Origin: Chara braunii
Lineage: Eukaryota; Streptophyta; Charophyceae; Charales; Characeae
DNA: 38,064 nt
Direction: 5' to 3'
NCBI GenBank assembly: GCA_003427395.1
Contig: BFEA01000059.1
Coordinates: forward strand, 2,561,428-2,599,491
In this document: positions 29,241-37,088 of the stretch, piece by piece
Layout of the letters: every line of letters starts with the position of its first letter
How positions within the stretch are numbered: position 1 is the stretch's first letter
Program-made: the position numbers and the translations under genes
The notes under the pieces: model-generated
The model's input: the letters and a program-made list of their open reading frames with translations, nothing else
The model's database searches: none
Told to the model about the DNA's origin: nothing

Positions 29241-30720
29241 TGCACTAAGTGGAGGTGGGACGTTGACGCAGAGAAGGTGCGTCAAAGCGGTGTTTCCATT
29301 TTGAAGTGACGTGAGGGTGACGCCGCGAAGACATCATACTTTGGATGCAAGTGGCAATAACTAGAAAACGCCGCCTGGATTATTGAAAAGTGATTGAGTG
29401 TTGAGAAGGTGATCTGGGAAGCGGTCGTCACAAGAGAGTAGTGTCGATCACTTTGGTGACAACTGAGTACGACGACCTTCTCATCAGGAGAGCGTAAATT
29501 TTTTACGGTCTTCGTGGGTGTACCGTTAAAACTCCACTCAAGGTCAGTTAACCTGATTCAGTTCCCTTCACACATGTGTGAACCCACATTTTTCTTGACC
29601 TTGTCGTTTGAATGTTCAAAAGAAAAGGCAGAAGAAAGTTGTGTGAGTCATGCATGTGAATGGAGTGGTCTGACTCGAGTATGGGATTGTACTGTTTTCC
29701 TTTGAACTTGTTTTCTTTGCATGTTGTGCAGGTAGGTAGAGGGATGCTTACAAAGGAGATTGATTATGCCTATTCGAGATGAAGAAATGAATTGTCTTCT
29801 TTATACCTTTCACCTGCCTGCTTGTCAAAAAGAACTTGTTATTTTGGAAAAATGTTATTCTACGTGTGTCGTAAAATGAATTCTATTGAAATAAAGCAGA
29901 TAAGGTCAAACGGATTTAGCTTTTCCCAATGATTGACCCATTCTGTCCGGAACGACCTTATCTACTTGTACCTGTCTAAATGATTCTCATTTTTTTTATC
30001 TCTTCTGAGTTCTTTTTGTCTAACTTACCCCGGGACCTAGGAGAAATAAAAAAAAAAAAATATGAAAGCTATTTGCGATGGACGCATCCGCTATCTCTAG
30101 GAAGCATATGGGACGGGGGTTCGTTGCTTCAGGAGCCGACCCTGTTATCGACCCAGAGTGGACCGTTCTACGGGGGGGTACTTGCCGATTCGATGGAGAC
30201 GGTCCGACTTCTGAGATCCGAGTCTTGTGCTCGGACGAGGAGGAGGAGTACCCCAGACCACTTCCTAGAGGAAGAGGCATGCTTCACGTCAAGCAATGCC
30301 CCTGATCAAGAATCATGTGCAAACGGTTTGTCATCCAAAAAGATTGAAAATGGACGAGTACAGGTATGCGCGTCGAATCTTAGATCGGCGATAGGATGGA
30401 ATGAATGACTTTGGCAACGCGTCTCATCAAGTCAAAACTGAGGTTGTCCGACTACCATGTTGGCAACATCAATGTTATTTTCGATTAGCCAACTTTTTGT
30501 TGGCATTTATTTTTATTGTTTTGTGGTATTCGACCTGAGGCGGCCAGATAGTTTTTTATCGTGTGTTATTGGATGTATGAGATAATGATTTGTATTTTTT
30601 TCTTCAGTTATCTTTTCATACTGGGAATATTTATTCGTGTCGGCTACGACCGATTCCTTTTGATATAATTATATGTATGGTTGTCGTAACTTTCGCTTGA
30701 CTATGTGTATAAGGGACTAG
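29241..30720 (+). repeat. X copy 3, non-coding body
   Basis: Aligns with the reverse complement of 6236-7640 (from about 29490). Shared: TGAACCCACA, CATGCA(T)GTGAATG, TTTTCTTTGCATGTTGTGCA then GGTAGGTAG, AATAAAGCAGATAAGGTC, CTGTTATCGA, CCA(G/A)ACCACTTCCTAGAGG and GCAATGCCCCTGATCAAGAATC. The CAG then GTAGGTAG string resembles a splice-site context, but no exon can be supported. No frame is common to both copies. The 29241-29490 part is less conserved. Confidence 0.65.
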
Positions 30721-31204
30721 GATGAATTGTGATTTCACGCTTGGTTGAGACAGTCCTAGTTGACCGACGCTTGCTCCGCACCTAGGAGATCAACGCCCTA
30801 GGACCGGACGATGTTTGGGTCCACTTGGCGTTAACCAAACGTTTCCTATACTGCAGCGAGACGAGCAAACACCCTCGGCTGATTTACCTCTGCGATTGCA
30901 TTTAAAAGCCTTCACACGTGGATCAATAGCTCGGTAGGGATACGCCCCTAAGGGTGGTGACAGCCCCTTAGGGAAGTAAGCTTATGCCTCGCGGGAACCT
31001 GTCCTGTCGTAGGGGACCGCGGGATGTATAGCTGGCGCACCCGGCTAGGGCGGCGAAAGAGCGATGCAACTGCGTCCGTCTCGGCGGTTCGTGGAATGTT
31101 ATGCGTCGTTCCCGAGTTGTCTCTTGACGATGTTTTTAGATAAACTCCTGCGTGACATGGCCGGGAGGGCCCTCGTTTTCGCGTGAGGGCCGATGCGCTC
31201 GACA
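30721..31204 (+). repeat. X copy 3, structured 3' block
   Basis: Aligns with copies 1 and 4. CCCTAAGGG (30946-30954) pairs with CCCTTAGGG (30965-30973) around a TGGTGACAGC loop; the same hairpin exists at 5973-6000 and, with different stem bases that still pair, at 21717-21744. Downstream are CCTGTCGTAGGGG, CTGGCGCACCCGGC and a terminal hairpin GGGCCCTC/GAGGGCC (31168-31190), then GATGCGCTCGACA. A subterminal hairpin 3' recalls Helitron ends, but CGACA and a 4-bp duplication do not fit them. Confidence 0.7.
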
Positions 31205-31236
31205 GCGGAGGTGGGGGAAGGGGAAAAAGTCAGAGA

Positions 31237-31304
<68 letters not shown>
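31205..31304. repeat. (GA)n microsatellite
   Basis: GCGGAGGTGGGGGAAGGGG then about 32 GA dinucleotides. It precedes an HP-A copy just as at 95 and 557. Confidence 0.95.
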
Positions 31305-31306
<2 letters not shown>

Positions 31307-31308
31307 CC

Positions 31309-31412
31309 TCGTTTTACTACTCTCGAAATATGCAAAACGACAGTGAATCTTCCGTGGAAAGATACACCGCCATGATTTTTGTCTTTTGTGCATGTCGAGA
31401 GTAGTGGAGTGA
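31309..31412 (+). mobile_element. HP-A foldback element, copy 4
   Basis: TCGTTTTACTACTCTCGA (31309-31326) and TCGAGAGTAGTGGAGTGA (31395-31412) pair over most positions. The interior (GTGAATCTTCC, GGAAAGATACACC, TTTTGTCTTTTGTGCATG) matches copies 1 and 2. Length 104 bp. Confidence 0.75.
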
Positions 31413-31562
31413 CGCCCAGAGAGCTGGTGCCCGGCTTGCCACGCCCAACGCGCCGGCTCTCTCTCTCTTGCGCGCGCGTGCACGTGCGTGCCCGCGTTCG
31501 CACCCCCCTCTGCCCGTTGCTTTTCATTTCATTTTGTTTTGTTTTGTTGTTGTTGTTGCTGG

Positions 31563-31597
<35 letters not shown>

Positions 31598-31617
31598 GTT
31601 AGTACCGGTCGTTCCTT
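31413..31617. other. GC/CT-rich spacer and poly(T)
   Basis: A degenerate HP-A downstream spacer, CT run, alternating GC tract (31469-31500), TTG repeats and a T run (31563-31588). No gene. Confidence 0.6.
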
Positions 31618-32090
31618 CCCCGGGACCTTGTCCCACTAGCTCCGTTGAGCTAGGTCAACGTGGGGTTTTTGAGCCTGTGTGACTGTACGCGACAAGGGAG
31701 ATGCTAGTCGTCCAATTCATCTAACGGTCCGTTTCTAATAAAAAGGGCAATAAAGACCATCTTTGCTTTTTCTTACATAAAAAAACAGAAATAAATCCTT
31801 TCTCTCGAATACCACTACCCCTACCCTCACCATCTTCCGTTGAACTAGCTGTCTCCTTTTTTCGAGACAGCTAGTTCAACGACCCTCTTGTTCCCCCAAC
31901 AGGCGTTTTTCAAGAGAAACTGTACAAGCCTCCTTCCGTTTGCCATTTTTGGACGGGATTCGGGCACCTCTTCATTTTCTGCTGTGGAAGTGCCCGTATG
32001 CCACTCCAATTGTGAAAATGAAAAACGAGAACAATTGTATTCTTGCCATTTATAAATGCATTTCTCATTTGAAATTGAATTAAAATGTTT
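31618..32090 (+). repeat. Dispersed repeat B, copy 2
   Basis: Counterpart of 22876-23345. It opens with two hairpins, GGGACCTTGTCCC and CGTTGAGCTAGGTCAACG. Inside it has an almost perfect foldback, GTTGAACTAGCTGTCTC (31840-31856) against GAGACAGCTAGTTCAAC (31864-31880). It ends ATTTATAAATGCATTTCTCA. Confidence 0.8.
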
Positions 32091-32239
32091 TTTTTCTTTT
32101 CTTGAGAAGTTATCGTTTTATATTTCAAAACAAAAGTGGTCGAGGCCGGGGACCTCACAATTCTACCCGGTGTTACCAAGAAAAACCTGCTGGAAACCGG
32201 GTCCAGCATCCCACGACCACTCAACCTCTAATAAACTCC
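32091..32239. other. Spacer with a short dispersed motif
   Basis: The stretch CCTGCTGGAAACCGGG and TCCAGCATCCCA (32186-32213) recurs at 36702-36730 with one base difference, and contains GCTGGA/TCCAGC inverted pairs. It is probably the end of another dispersed repeat. Otherwise nothing recognised. Confidence 0.5.
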
Positions 32240-32640
32240 TCAAAATAGCCTTGAAGCACAGAAAATGTGGCTGAACTAATGATAACAAAACTCTCCATTC
32301 TTTCAGCCTAAAGTGTAATATCCTTGCAGCGCAGGAAAGGAAAACACTCGGCATGTTTCTAAAATCGAAGCACTATTGGCAAGAACTACGAATTATGCAC
32401 AAGGCAATTCACAAAGATTTTTCAATTTTATAACAATGAAGCACTAAAAAGTTTGCCTGAAATAATCATAGCAAACTCTCCATCCCTTCAGCCTATAAAC
32501 TATCCTTGCTGCACAGGAAAGCACCGGCGTGTTTCTAAGATAGAAACACTGTTGGCAATGAACTGCGAAGTGTAATCTGCAAATCTCGAAGTGCACAAGG
32601 CAATTTATAACCATTTTACAGTTAAGCCCTAAAATTATTT
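32240..32640 (+). repeat. Tandem duplication, about 190-200-bp unit
   Basis: Two diverged units: about 32262-32448 and 32452-32637. Shared text: AACTCTCCAT(T/C)C, TTCAGCCTA, TATCCTTGC(A/T)GC, CACAGGAAA or GCGCAGGAAA, TGTTTCTAA(A/G)AT, TTGGCAA, GCACAAGGCAATT and AGCAC or AGCCCTAAAA. No coding frame is shared. Confidence 0.85.
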
Positions 32641-33009
32641 CCTAAAGCAACTAAATTCATAAGTACGTACTAAATTTAGGCTAGGCATATTAATATTGTC
32701 TCCAAGAACATAAACGATTAAACAACCAAACCTACTTCCCAGACTTAACCAATTTAAGAAAAGAGATCTCGATAAACAGCTGGAAAGAAGGAATAAACGT
32801 TAGGGTTGCACTCCCAACCTCACTTATCCTAAACGCTGTAAAGAGCCTTTGTTGCCTAGACGGGTTTCCCACCACGCACCCAATGGATACAACTCAAGTT
32901 TGCTCTTCACCGGGTCTCGCCAAACATCCCTACCCAGTGAGTGACACCCTAAACTTCTCTCCATATTCTCAAAGTGTTGGGATATGTTTGTAAAATGTTT
33001 TTTTTTAGC
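32641..33009. other. Unassigned AT-rich spacer
   Basis: No gene or repeat identified. A T run begins at 32999. Confidence 0.55.
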
Positions 33010-33187
33010 TGTCGCACCGTTGAGCTGCCTCAACGAAACGGTGCATATGGGACATGGTCCCTGGCCCCGTCCGACCGGGTGCGTTTTTTTTTGGCTGGGC
33101 GAGGCACTGCTGGTGGAATGGAACCCATGTCCTGAAGACTAGCCTTCTCCGCCAGGCGAGCCTCGCTCGTCAGCTGGATGATGCCGC
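33010..33187 (-). pseudogene. Hairpin module followed by tRNA-like segment
   Basis: CGTTGAGCTGCCTCAACG (33020-33037) and GGGACATGGTCCC (33050-33062) repeat the paired-hairpin module. On the minus strand 33175-33110 reads TGGCGGAGAAGGC (A-box-like), an anticodon-arm-like GTCTTCAGGAC and GGGTTCCATTCC (B-box-like). The acceptor stem is unconvincing, so I call it a possible tRNA derivative only. Confidence 0.4.
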
Positions 33188-33515
33188 CAGCATAACTCCG
33201 AATTCCCATATGCTATAATACAAGTTTTTTTTTTCAAAAAAAAAAAAAAAAAAAAAAAAAAAGCCATGTCCGCAGTCGTCACACGCTTTCCAAAAACAGA
33301 AAGGGCCATGGGAAATCGGCGTCGGAAGCTTCCATGAAACCAGCCGGCGTCCAGCGGACATGGCTGAGTGCGTGTTCACACGAGGACTTTCATGGATGTA
33401 TATGACAGATTTTCCAACCCGCAGAGATGCACTTGACGGCAATCACTTCCACAGAGAACTGGCAAAAGTCCTCGTGTGAGTATGCCCCGAATGGGGCGCA
33501 CATGAGTTCGCTGAA
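33188..33515. repeat. Two consecutive foldbacks upstream of the U2-like fragment
   Basis: GCCATGTCCGC (33263-33273) pairs perfectly with GCGGACATGGC (33354-33364). TCACACGAGGACTTT (33376-33390) pairs perfectly with AAAGTCCTCGTGTGA (33465-33479). GCCCCGAATGGGGC (33484-33497) adds a third small hairpin. A run of T then A lies at 33224-33262. Confidence 0.8.
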
Positions 33516-33574
33516 ATACCTTTCTCGGCCTTCTGGCTAAGGTCGAGTGTAGTATCTGTCCATCGGGCTATCCA

Positions 33575-33592
<18 letters not shown>
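33516..33592 (+). pseudogene. U2 snRNA 5' fragment with poly(A)
   Basis: ATACCTTTCTCGGCCTTCTG and GCTAAGGTCGAGTGTAGTAT, then CTGT, match U2 snRNA positions 1-44 with about three transitions, and include the branch-site-pairing GTAGTA. The sequence then leaves U2 stem-loop II and reads CCATCGGGCTATCC, which may correspond to the CATCGG part of plant U2 stem-loop III, before about 19 A. An internal deletion plus an A tail fits a retroposed U2 pseudogene. It may alternatively be the head of a snRNA-derived SINE. Confidence 0.85.
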
Positions 33593-33607
<15 letters not shown>

Positions 33608-33619
33608 AGGAGAAAGAAA

Positions 33620-33666
33620 CTTCGAAGGCCCTTCCCAAAAAAAAAAAAAAAAACCTTCGAAGGCCC
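33620..33666. mobile_element. Minimal A-tail insertion with 12-bp target duplication
   Basis: CTTCGAAGGCCC occurs at 33620-33631 and again at 33655-33666. Between them is TTCCC, about 17 A, and C. Flanking direct repeats with poly(A) beside the right copy are the hallmark of LINE-type target-primed insertion; the body here is almost nothing. Confidence 0.6.
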
Positions 33667-33959
33667 AACTCGTTTCGGCCTTGCGGCGCGAAACAACGGC
33701 GGCGGCCTTCAAATAATGGCTGTTATGACCCGCTTGTTTTCCCGCCTGCCAGCCAGACCACGTGGCCCCGACGGTGTAGGCGTCCCCTGTCGTCAGTGCG
33801 ACAAGTTTTCGTACAGCACGTCGCACACCAGATGTTGCCGAGGCCTGTCCGCCCGCCCGCTACACAACTCCGGTCCTCGTCGACCTGCTCAATGGCGCGG
33901 TTCCGCAGTTCGGCACGCTTGCGGAAGAGCACGTGGCAAGGTTAGGCGTGCTTCTCCCA
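33667..33959. other. GC-richer unassigned DNA
   Basis: Open frames exist on both strands, with many CpG, but no domain or repeat was recognised. It ends where the CT microsatellites start. A gene remnant cannot be excluded. Confidence 0.4.
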
Positions 33960-33975
33960 TTTTCCTTTGCCCTCC

Positions 33976-34017
<42 letters not shown>

Positions 34018-34158
34018 TTCTCCTTCCCCCCTTCTCTTCTTCACTACCCTATAAATCTACTCTTCTCCTACATGGGTTCGGAATAATCCATGTCTATCTC
34101 TTTCTTCTTTCAGCTCCTCGTTAAGTTCAGGAAGAGAGAACAGATGGATTCTTCTTCT

Positions 34159-34211
<53 letters not shown>

Positions 34212-34400
34212 CTGTCTGTCTGTTTCTGTGCTTTCTTCTTCCTCTCCCCTCTCTTCTTCCCTTCCTGTTAATCGTTGCCCATCTCTTCCTTGTTTCTGCT
34301 TCTCGTTTGGGTGAGAAAGAAGGGAAAGAAGGATTCTTCTTTCTTCTTTCCTTCCCCTACGTATCCTCGATGTCCTCCCCGTCACCCTTTTTTTTTTTGT
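33960..34400. repeat. Duplicated (CT)n-containing segment
   Basis: Two CT runs (33979-34012 and 34160-34207), each followed by CTGTG, CTTTCTTCTTCC or CTTTCTCCTTCC, CCTCTC and TCTTC, suggest a duplicated unit of about 180 bp. A hairpin, CATGGGTTCGGAATAATCCATG, lies at 34071-34092. Confidence 0.65.
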
Positions 34401-34445
34401 ACCCTGAAAGGACGTACCCTCCGACCTGATTGTATTATCTAACTG

Positions 34446-34514
34446 ATTGGCGGGATTCGAACTCAGGACCTGTTTACGTGTTACGTGCGTGTACCATTTT
34501 AACCCCATGGGCCA
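34446..34514 (-). pseudogene. tRNA-like unit, minus strand (Val-like)
   Basis: The minus strand reads TGGCCCATGGGG (A box), TAACACGTAAACAGGTC (anticodon arm resembling tRNA-Val with AAC) and GAGTTCGAATCCCGCC (an excellent B box). The anticodon stem and acceptor stem have mismatches. It is probably a tRNA-derived SINE head or a tRNA pseudogene. Confidence 0.5.
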
Positions 34515-35009
34515 GTGGAGTTGTCCTGGTCATTTGGCTTCTCTATTGGGGTTGGGGTAGGGGTACAATCCTGTGGCTGCTGCGACCTCTTTTTCCTTAC
34601 CTTCTTCCCCCGAGCTGCACACTCGGTCATTACACCCGTAATTTAGTGCGACTTTCAGACCAGGTACAGACATTATGACCGGGCGTTGTGTTCTGGGGAA
34701 CGAGGTAGCTCTTCTCCATGTTCACGTCTCTTGAGCCTCGTCCACTACTTCCTCCTCCTACTCCCCATTCTCCTCCTTTCATCCTGGTACACCACCTTTC
34801 CGTCACGTCCTTGCGGGTTTTCCTATCGCCGCTTGGACTGACAAATGCCTGCAGGCTGGCCAGATCCTGCAGACTACTGTGTTCCCCCGAATAGAACGCG
34901 TGGTGGTCATTAGAGCTGTATTTGGGGTAACTTTGAGCCTAATATCTGCGCGTTCTATTCGAGGGGAAGGGAAGACGGTCGTGCCTAGAGATCCTGCAGG
35001 TAAAGTCCC
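34515..35009. other. Unassigned DNA with one strong foldback
   Basis: CGAATAGAACGCG (34888-34900) is perfectly complementary to CGCGTTCTATTCG (34949-34961), and flanking CCCC/GGGG extends the stem around one bulged A. The loop is 48 nt. Nothing else recognised. Confidence 0.65.
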
Positions 35010-35510
35010 TCCCTTTCTGCCACCTCCCCTTCCTCCTCAGCTCTTCCTCCTCTCTCCTCTCTCCTCTCTCCTCTCTCCTCTCTTTCCTCTCCTCTCTGCT
35101 CTCTCCTCTCTCCTCTCTCCTCTCTCCTCTCTCCTCGTGCCTTCGGTCTGTCTCACTTTCTCGTGTCCTCACGGGGCCGTCCTTCGCCTCCTCCATCTCC
35201 TTTTCATCCTCTTGGGCTTCTCCTCCCTCTGCCCTCCCTCTGCTCTCCCTCTCCTCTCCCTCTGCTCTCCCTCTCCTCTCTCCTCTCTCCTCTCTCTCCT
35301 CTCTCTCCTCTTTCTCCTCTCGCTCCTCTCTCTCCTCTCTCTCCTCTCTCTCCTCTCTGGTCTCTCTCCTCTCTCCTCGTGCCTTCCGTCTTTCTCGATT
35401 TGTCGTCTCCTCAGCGGGCCGCTCTTCCCCCGCCTTATCTCTTTCTCATCCTCTTGGGTTTCTCCTCCCTCTCCTCTCCCTCTCCTTTTGGGCATGGAAG
35501 AGGAGCTGGC
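35010..35510. repeat. CCTCT polypyrimidine array, duplicated
   Basis: TCTCCTCTCTCCTC repeats in two blocks. Each ends in TCCTCGTGCCTTC(G/C)GTCT, then GTCCTCACGGGGCCG or GTCTCCTCAGCGGGCCG, then TTTCATCCTCTTGGG or TTCTCATCCTCTTGGG. This is a duplication of about 250 bp (35041-35260 and 35290-35500). The 212-residue frame across it is only Leu-Ser-Pro repeats. Confidence 0.85.
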
Positions 35511-35559
35511 AATGTAATGGGATGTACTCCTTTTTGTCTGTGCGAAGAGAGCTGGATGC

Positions 35560-35631
35560 GGAAGACGAGCGCGGCTATGGTGGGACGGGATAGTGACGAA
35601 ATAGCATGCCACCATAGCCGCTCGTCTTCCT
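35560..35631. repeat. 72-nt hairpin, miRNA-precursor-like
   Basis: GGAAGACGAGCG and GGCTATGGTGG on the left pair with CCACCATAGCC and GCTCGTCTTCC on the right. The stem is about 22 bp with one extra C bulged on the left arm. The loop is 25 nt. It is isolated and not part of a series. Confidence 0.75.
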
Positions 35632-35639
35632 CGTTGCTA

Positions 35640-36020
35640 ATGACGGAAAGGAAGGAGAGAGTGACGACGCAGCAGAGGAGAGGAGAGGAGAGCAGAGGAG
35701 ACCAGGAGACAAGGAAAGAAGGTCAACTGGGAAAGGAGATGACGATGGTGCAAGGGGGGGAAGTCCTTTTTTTTTTTTTCCCTTCTTTTTTTGAAAGGGA
35801 GGAGATACGGTAGTCTTCGTTTCACTGGGTACCTAGCATGTAGTCAATTCCGAGAAGGACATGGGGACTCCGAAGGAGGGAAAGGCGATCATGATGGCTT
35901 AGCGGACGCTTTTTTTTTTTTTTTTTCCTTCTTCTCTCTTTGAACAAGGGAGGAGTTCCTTTTTGTTTCAATAGTCACGTCATAGTATGTAGTTAATTCC
36001 GAGAAGGGCATACTCACACT
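35640..36020. repeat. Purine tract and tandem duplication
   Basis: Purine-rich GAGGAGAGGAGAGGAG sequence (35670-35705) is complementary in type to the upstream CCTCT array. Then two related units of about 150 bp follow (35757-35870 and 35905-36020), each with a T run, CTTC, AAAGGGAGGAG or CAAGGGAGGAG and TAGT(C/T)AATTCCGAGAAGG. Confidence 0.7.
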
Positions 36021-36240
36021 AGGATCTTTTTGGACTTAGCTCTGGACCTAATTGCGGTCAGATGCATCCAAGCTCGGGAGCTTATTGCGGCCACGTACAG
36101 CCAGGGATCCGAGTACTCTTACCAAGTATCCTCCACGCTTTTGAGGGCATATTCAGACTAGGATCTTTTTGGACTCAACTCTGGACGTAGTTGCGGTCAG
36201 ATACAGCCAGGCCCGGCGGTAATTGCAGTCACATGCGTGG
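36015..36240 (+). repeat. Direct duplication, about 129-bp spacing
   Basis: GGGCATACTCACACTAGGAT and its continuation CTTTTTGGACTTAGCTCTGG (36016-36055) recur at 36145-36184 with a few changes, followed in both by TTGCGGTCAGAT and CAGCCAGG-like text. Confidence 0.8.
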
Positions 36241-36336
36241 AGAAAAGGCCTAGTTTGCGTGTGCTCTGAGAAAAGGACAAGTCTTTGCTGTCTTGCACCT
36301 TCTCGTTCCCTTTGGCTTGTCCGTCCAACTCCTTCG

Positions 36337-36367
<31 letters not shown>

Positions 36368-36998
36368 TCACCTCCCCATTTGTTCTTTCCCTCCTCCTCT
36401 GCTGTCCCCCTGCTGTACAAGCATCCACAATTTTGAAATCGTTTCACAATAAATCCGTCAAAATAGGAAGTCATCCTCATCTTTCCTTCATATTGCAGTC
36501 TCGACTGCCTTGCTCTTGTCATTCTCTCCCTTCTCCCTCTCTCTTTGTATCTCTCTCTTGATAGTCGAGGAGAGAGTGTGGGGGTGAGGTCATCCTTAGC
36601 GCCTCTCTCTCTCCCTCTCTCCCTCTCCCTCCCCCTCTCTCCCTGTTTTTTTTTTTTTTTTTTAACCCAGGGAAAGGCTCCATCTATTGGTGGGGAGTGT
36701 CACCTGCTGGAAAACGGGTCCAGCATCCCATATACAAACAGGATTTGAAAAACTGGGTTTTGAGAGATGCCTGCCAGCATTGATTACTCTGGAGTCTAGA
36801 GGATTGACTGAGCAGGTTGTTGTAGAAGGGGAAAGAACCTCTTCGCCTTGCACCAGGCACCAGATATCTGCAACCACTAACTGATTCCTCCCTCTCCCCA
36901 CAACTGTCACAGGCCTGGTAGTGATGCTGATAATGAAGATTACACGGGGTCCTCCTTATTGGCGTCTGTGGTCAGTCCTTAGAGTGAAGGAGAAGGGC
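36241..36998. other. Polypyrimidine and unassigned DNA
   Basis: (CCT)n at 36331-36362, CT-rich stretches (36530-36560 and 36600-36645), a T run (36647-36663), and the CTGGAAAACGGGTCCAGCAT motif (36708-36727) shared with 32190-32210. No gene found. Confidence 0.55.
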
Positions 36999-37088
36999 AC
37001 AGAAGGAGATAAGAGAAAAAATAGAAGCGTACTGAAGGAGATAAGAGAAAAAAGAGAAGCGTACTGAAGGAGATAAGAGAAAAAAAAT
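36999..37088 (+). repeat. 32-bp tandem repeat, about 2.8 copies
   Basis: AGAAGGAGATAAGAGAAAAA then (A/G)AGAAGCGTACTG repeats at 36999, 37031 and 37063 with a single internal difference, indicating recent expansion. Confidence 0.95.

Larger units (their letters stand above)
26240..31204 (+). mobile_element. Element X, copy 3 (5.0 kb, plus; best reference copy)
   Basis: Starts TGTCGCCGGGG and ends CGATGCGCTCGACA. Flanks are GAGG (26236-26239) and GCGG (31205-31208). Internal order: leader, GGCCGCAAG minisatellite, paired hairpins, tRNA-like domain (26807-26877), palindromes, U6-like domain (26973-27036), hairpin series (27127-28550), TATAAAA (28596), hairpin minisatellite, body with AATAAA at 29890, structured 3' end. 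No transposase, integrase or reverse transcriptase is visible. TG...CA ends with a 4-bp duplication also fit a very large solo LTR; the tRNA-U6 module and lack of a second LTR argue for a distinct composite element. Confidence 0.75.

Noticed and set aside
30990-31080. CTGGCGCACCCGGC region resembling an HDV-type ribozyme core
   Set aside because: A nested double pseudoknot could not be drawn with the required P1 and P1.1 pairs. A descriptor search would decide.
5735-31204. X copies 1 and 3 as arms of one giant inverted repeat
   Set aside because: They are diverged dispersed copies with separate termini and flanks; copy 2 and copy 4 lie between them, so a single foldback is not needed.
33516-33592. 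A functional U2 snRNA gene
   Set aside because: Stem-loop II, the Sm site and stem-loop IV are missing and a poly(A) follows immediately.
33667-33959. GC-rich segment resembling a coding exon
   Set aside because: Both strands are open at similar length, there is no motif or homologous copy, and no splice context can be defended.
34879-35517. A 212-residue open frame rich in Leu, Ser and Pro
   Set aside because: It translates a duplicated CCTCT microsatellite; there is no non-repetitive domain and the same tract is open in other frames.
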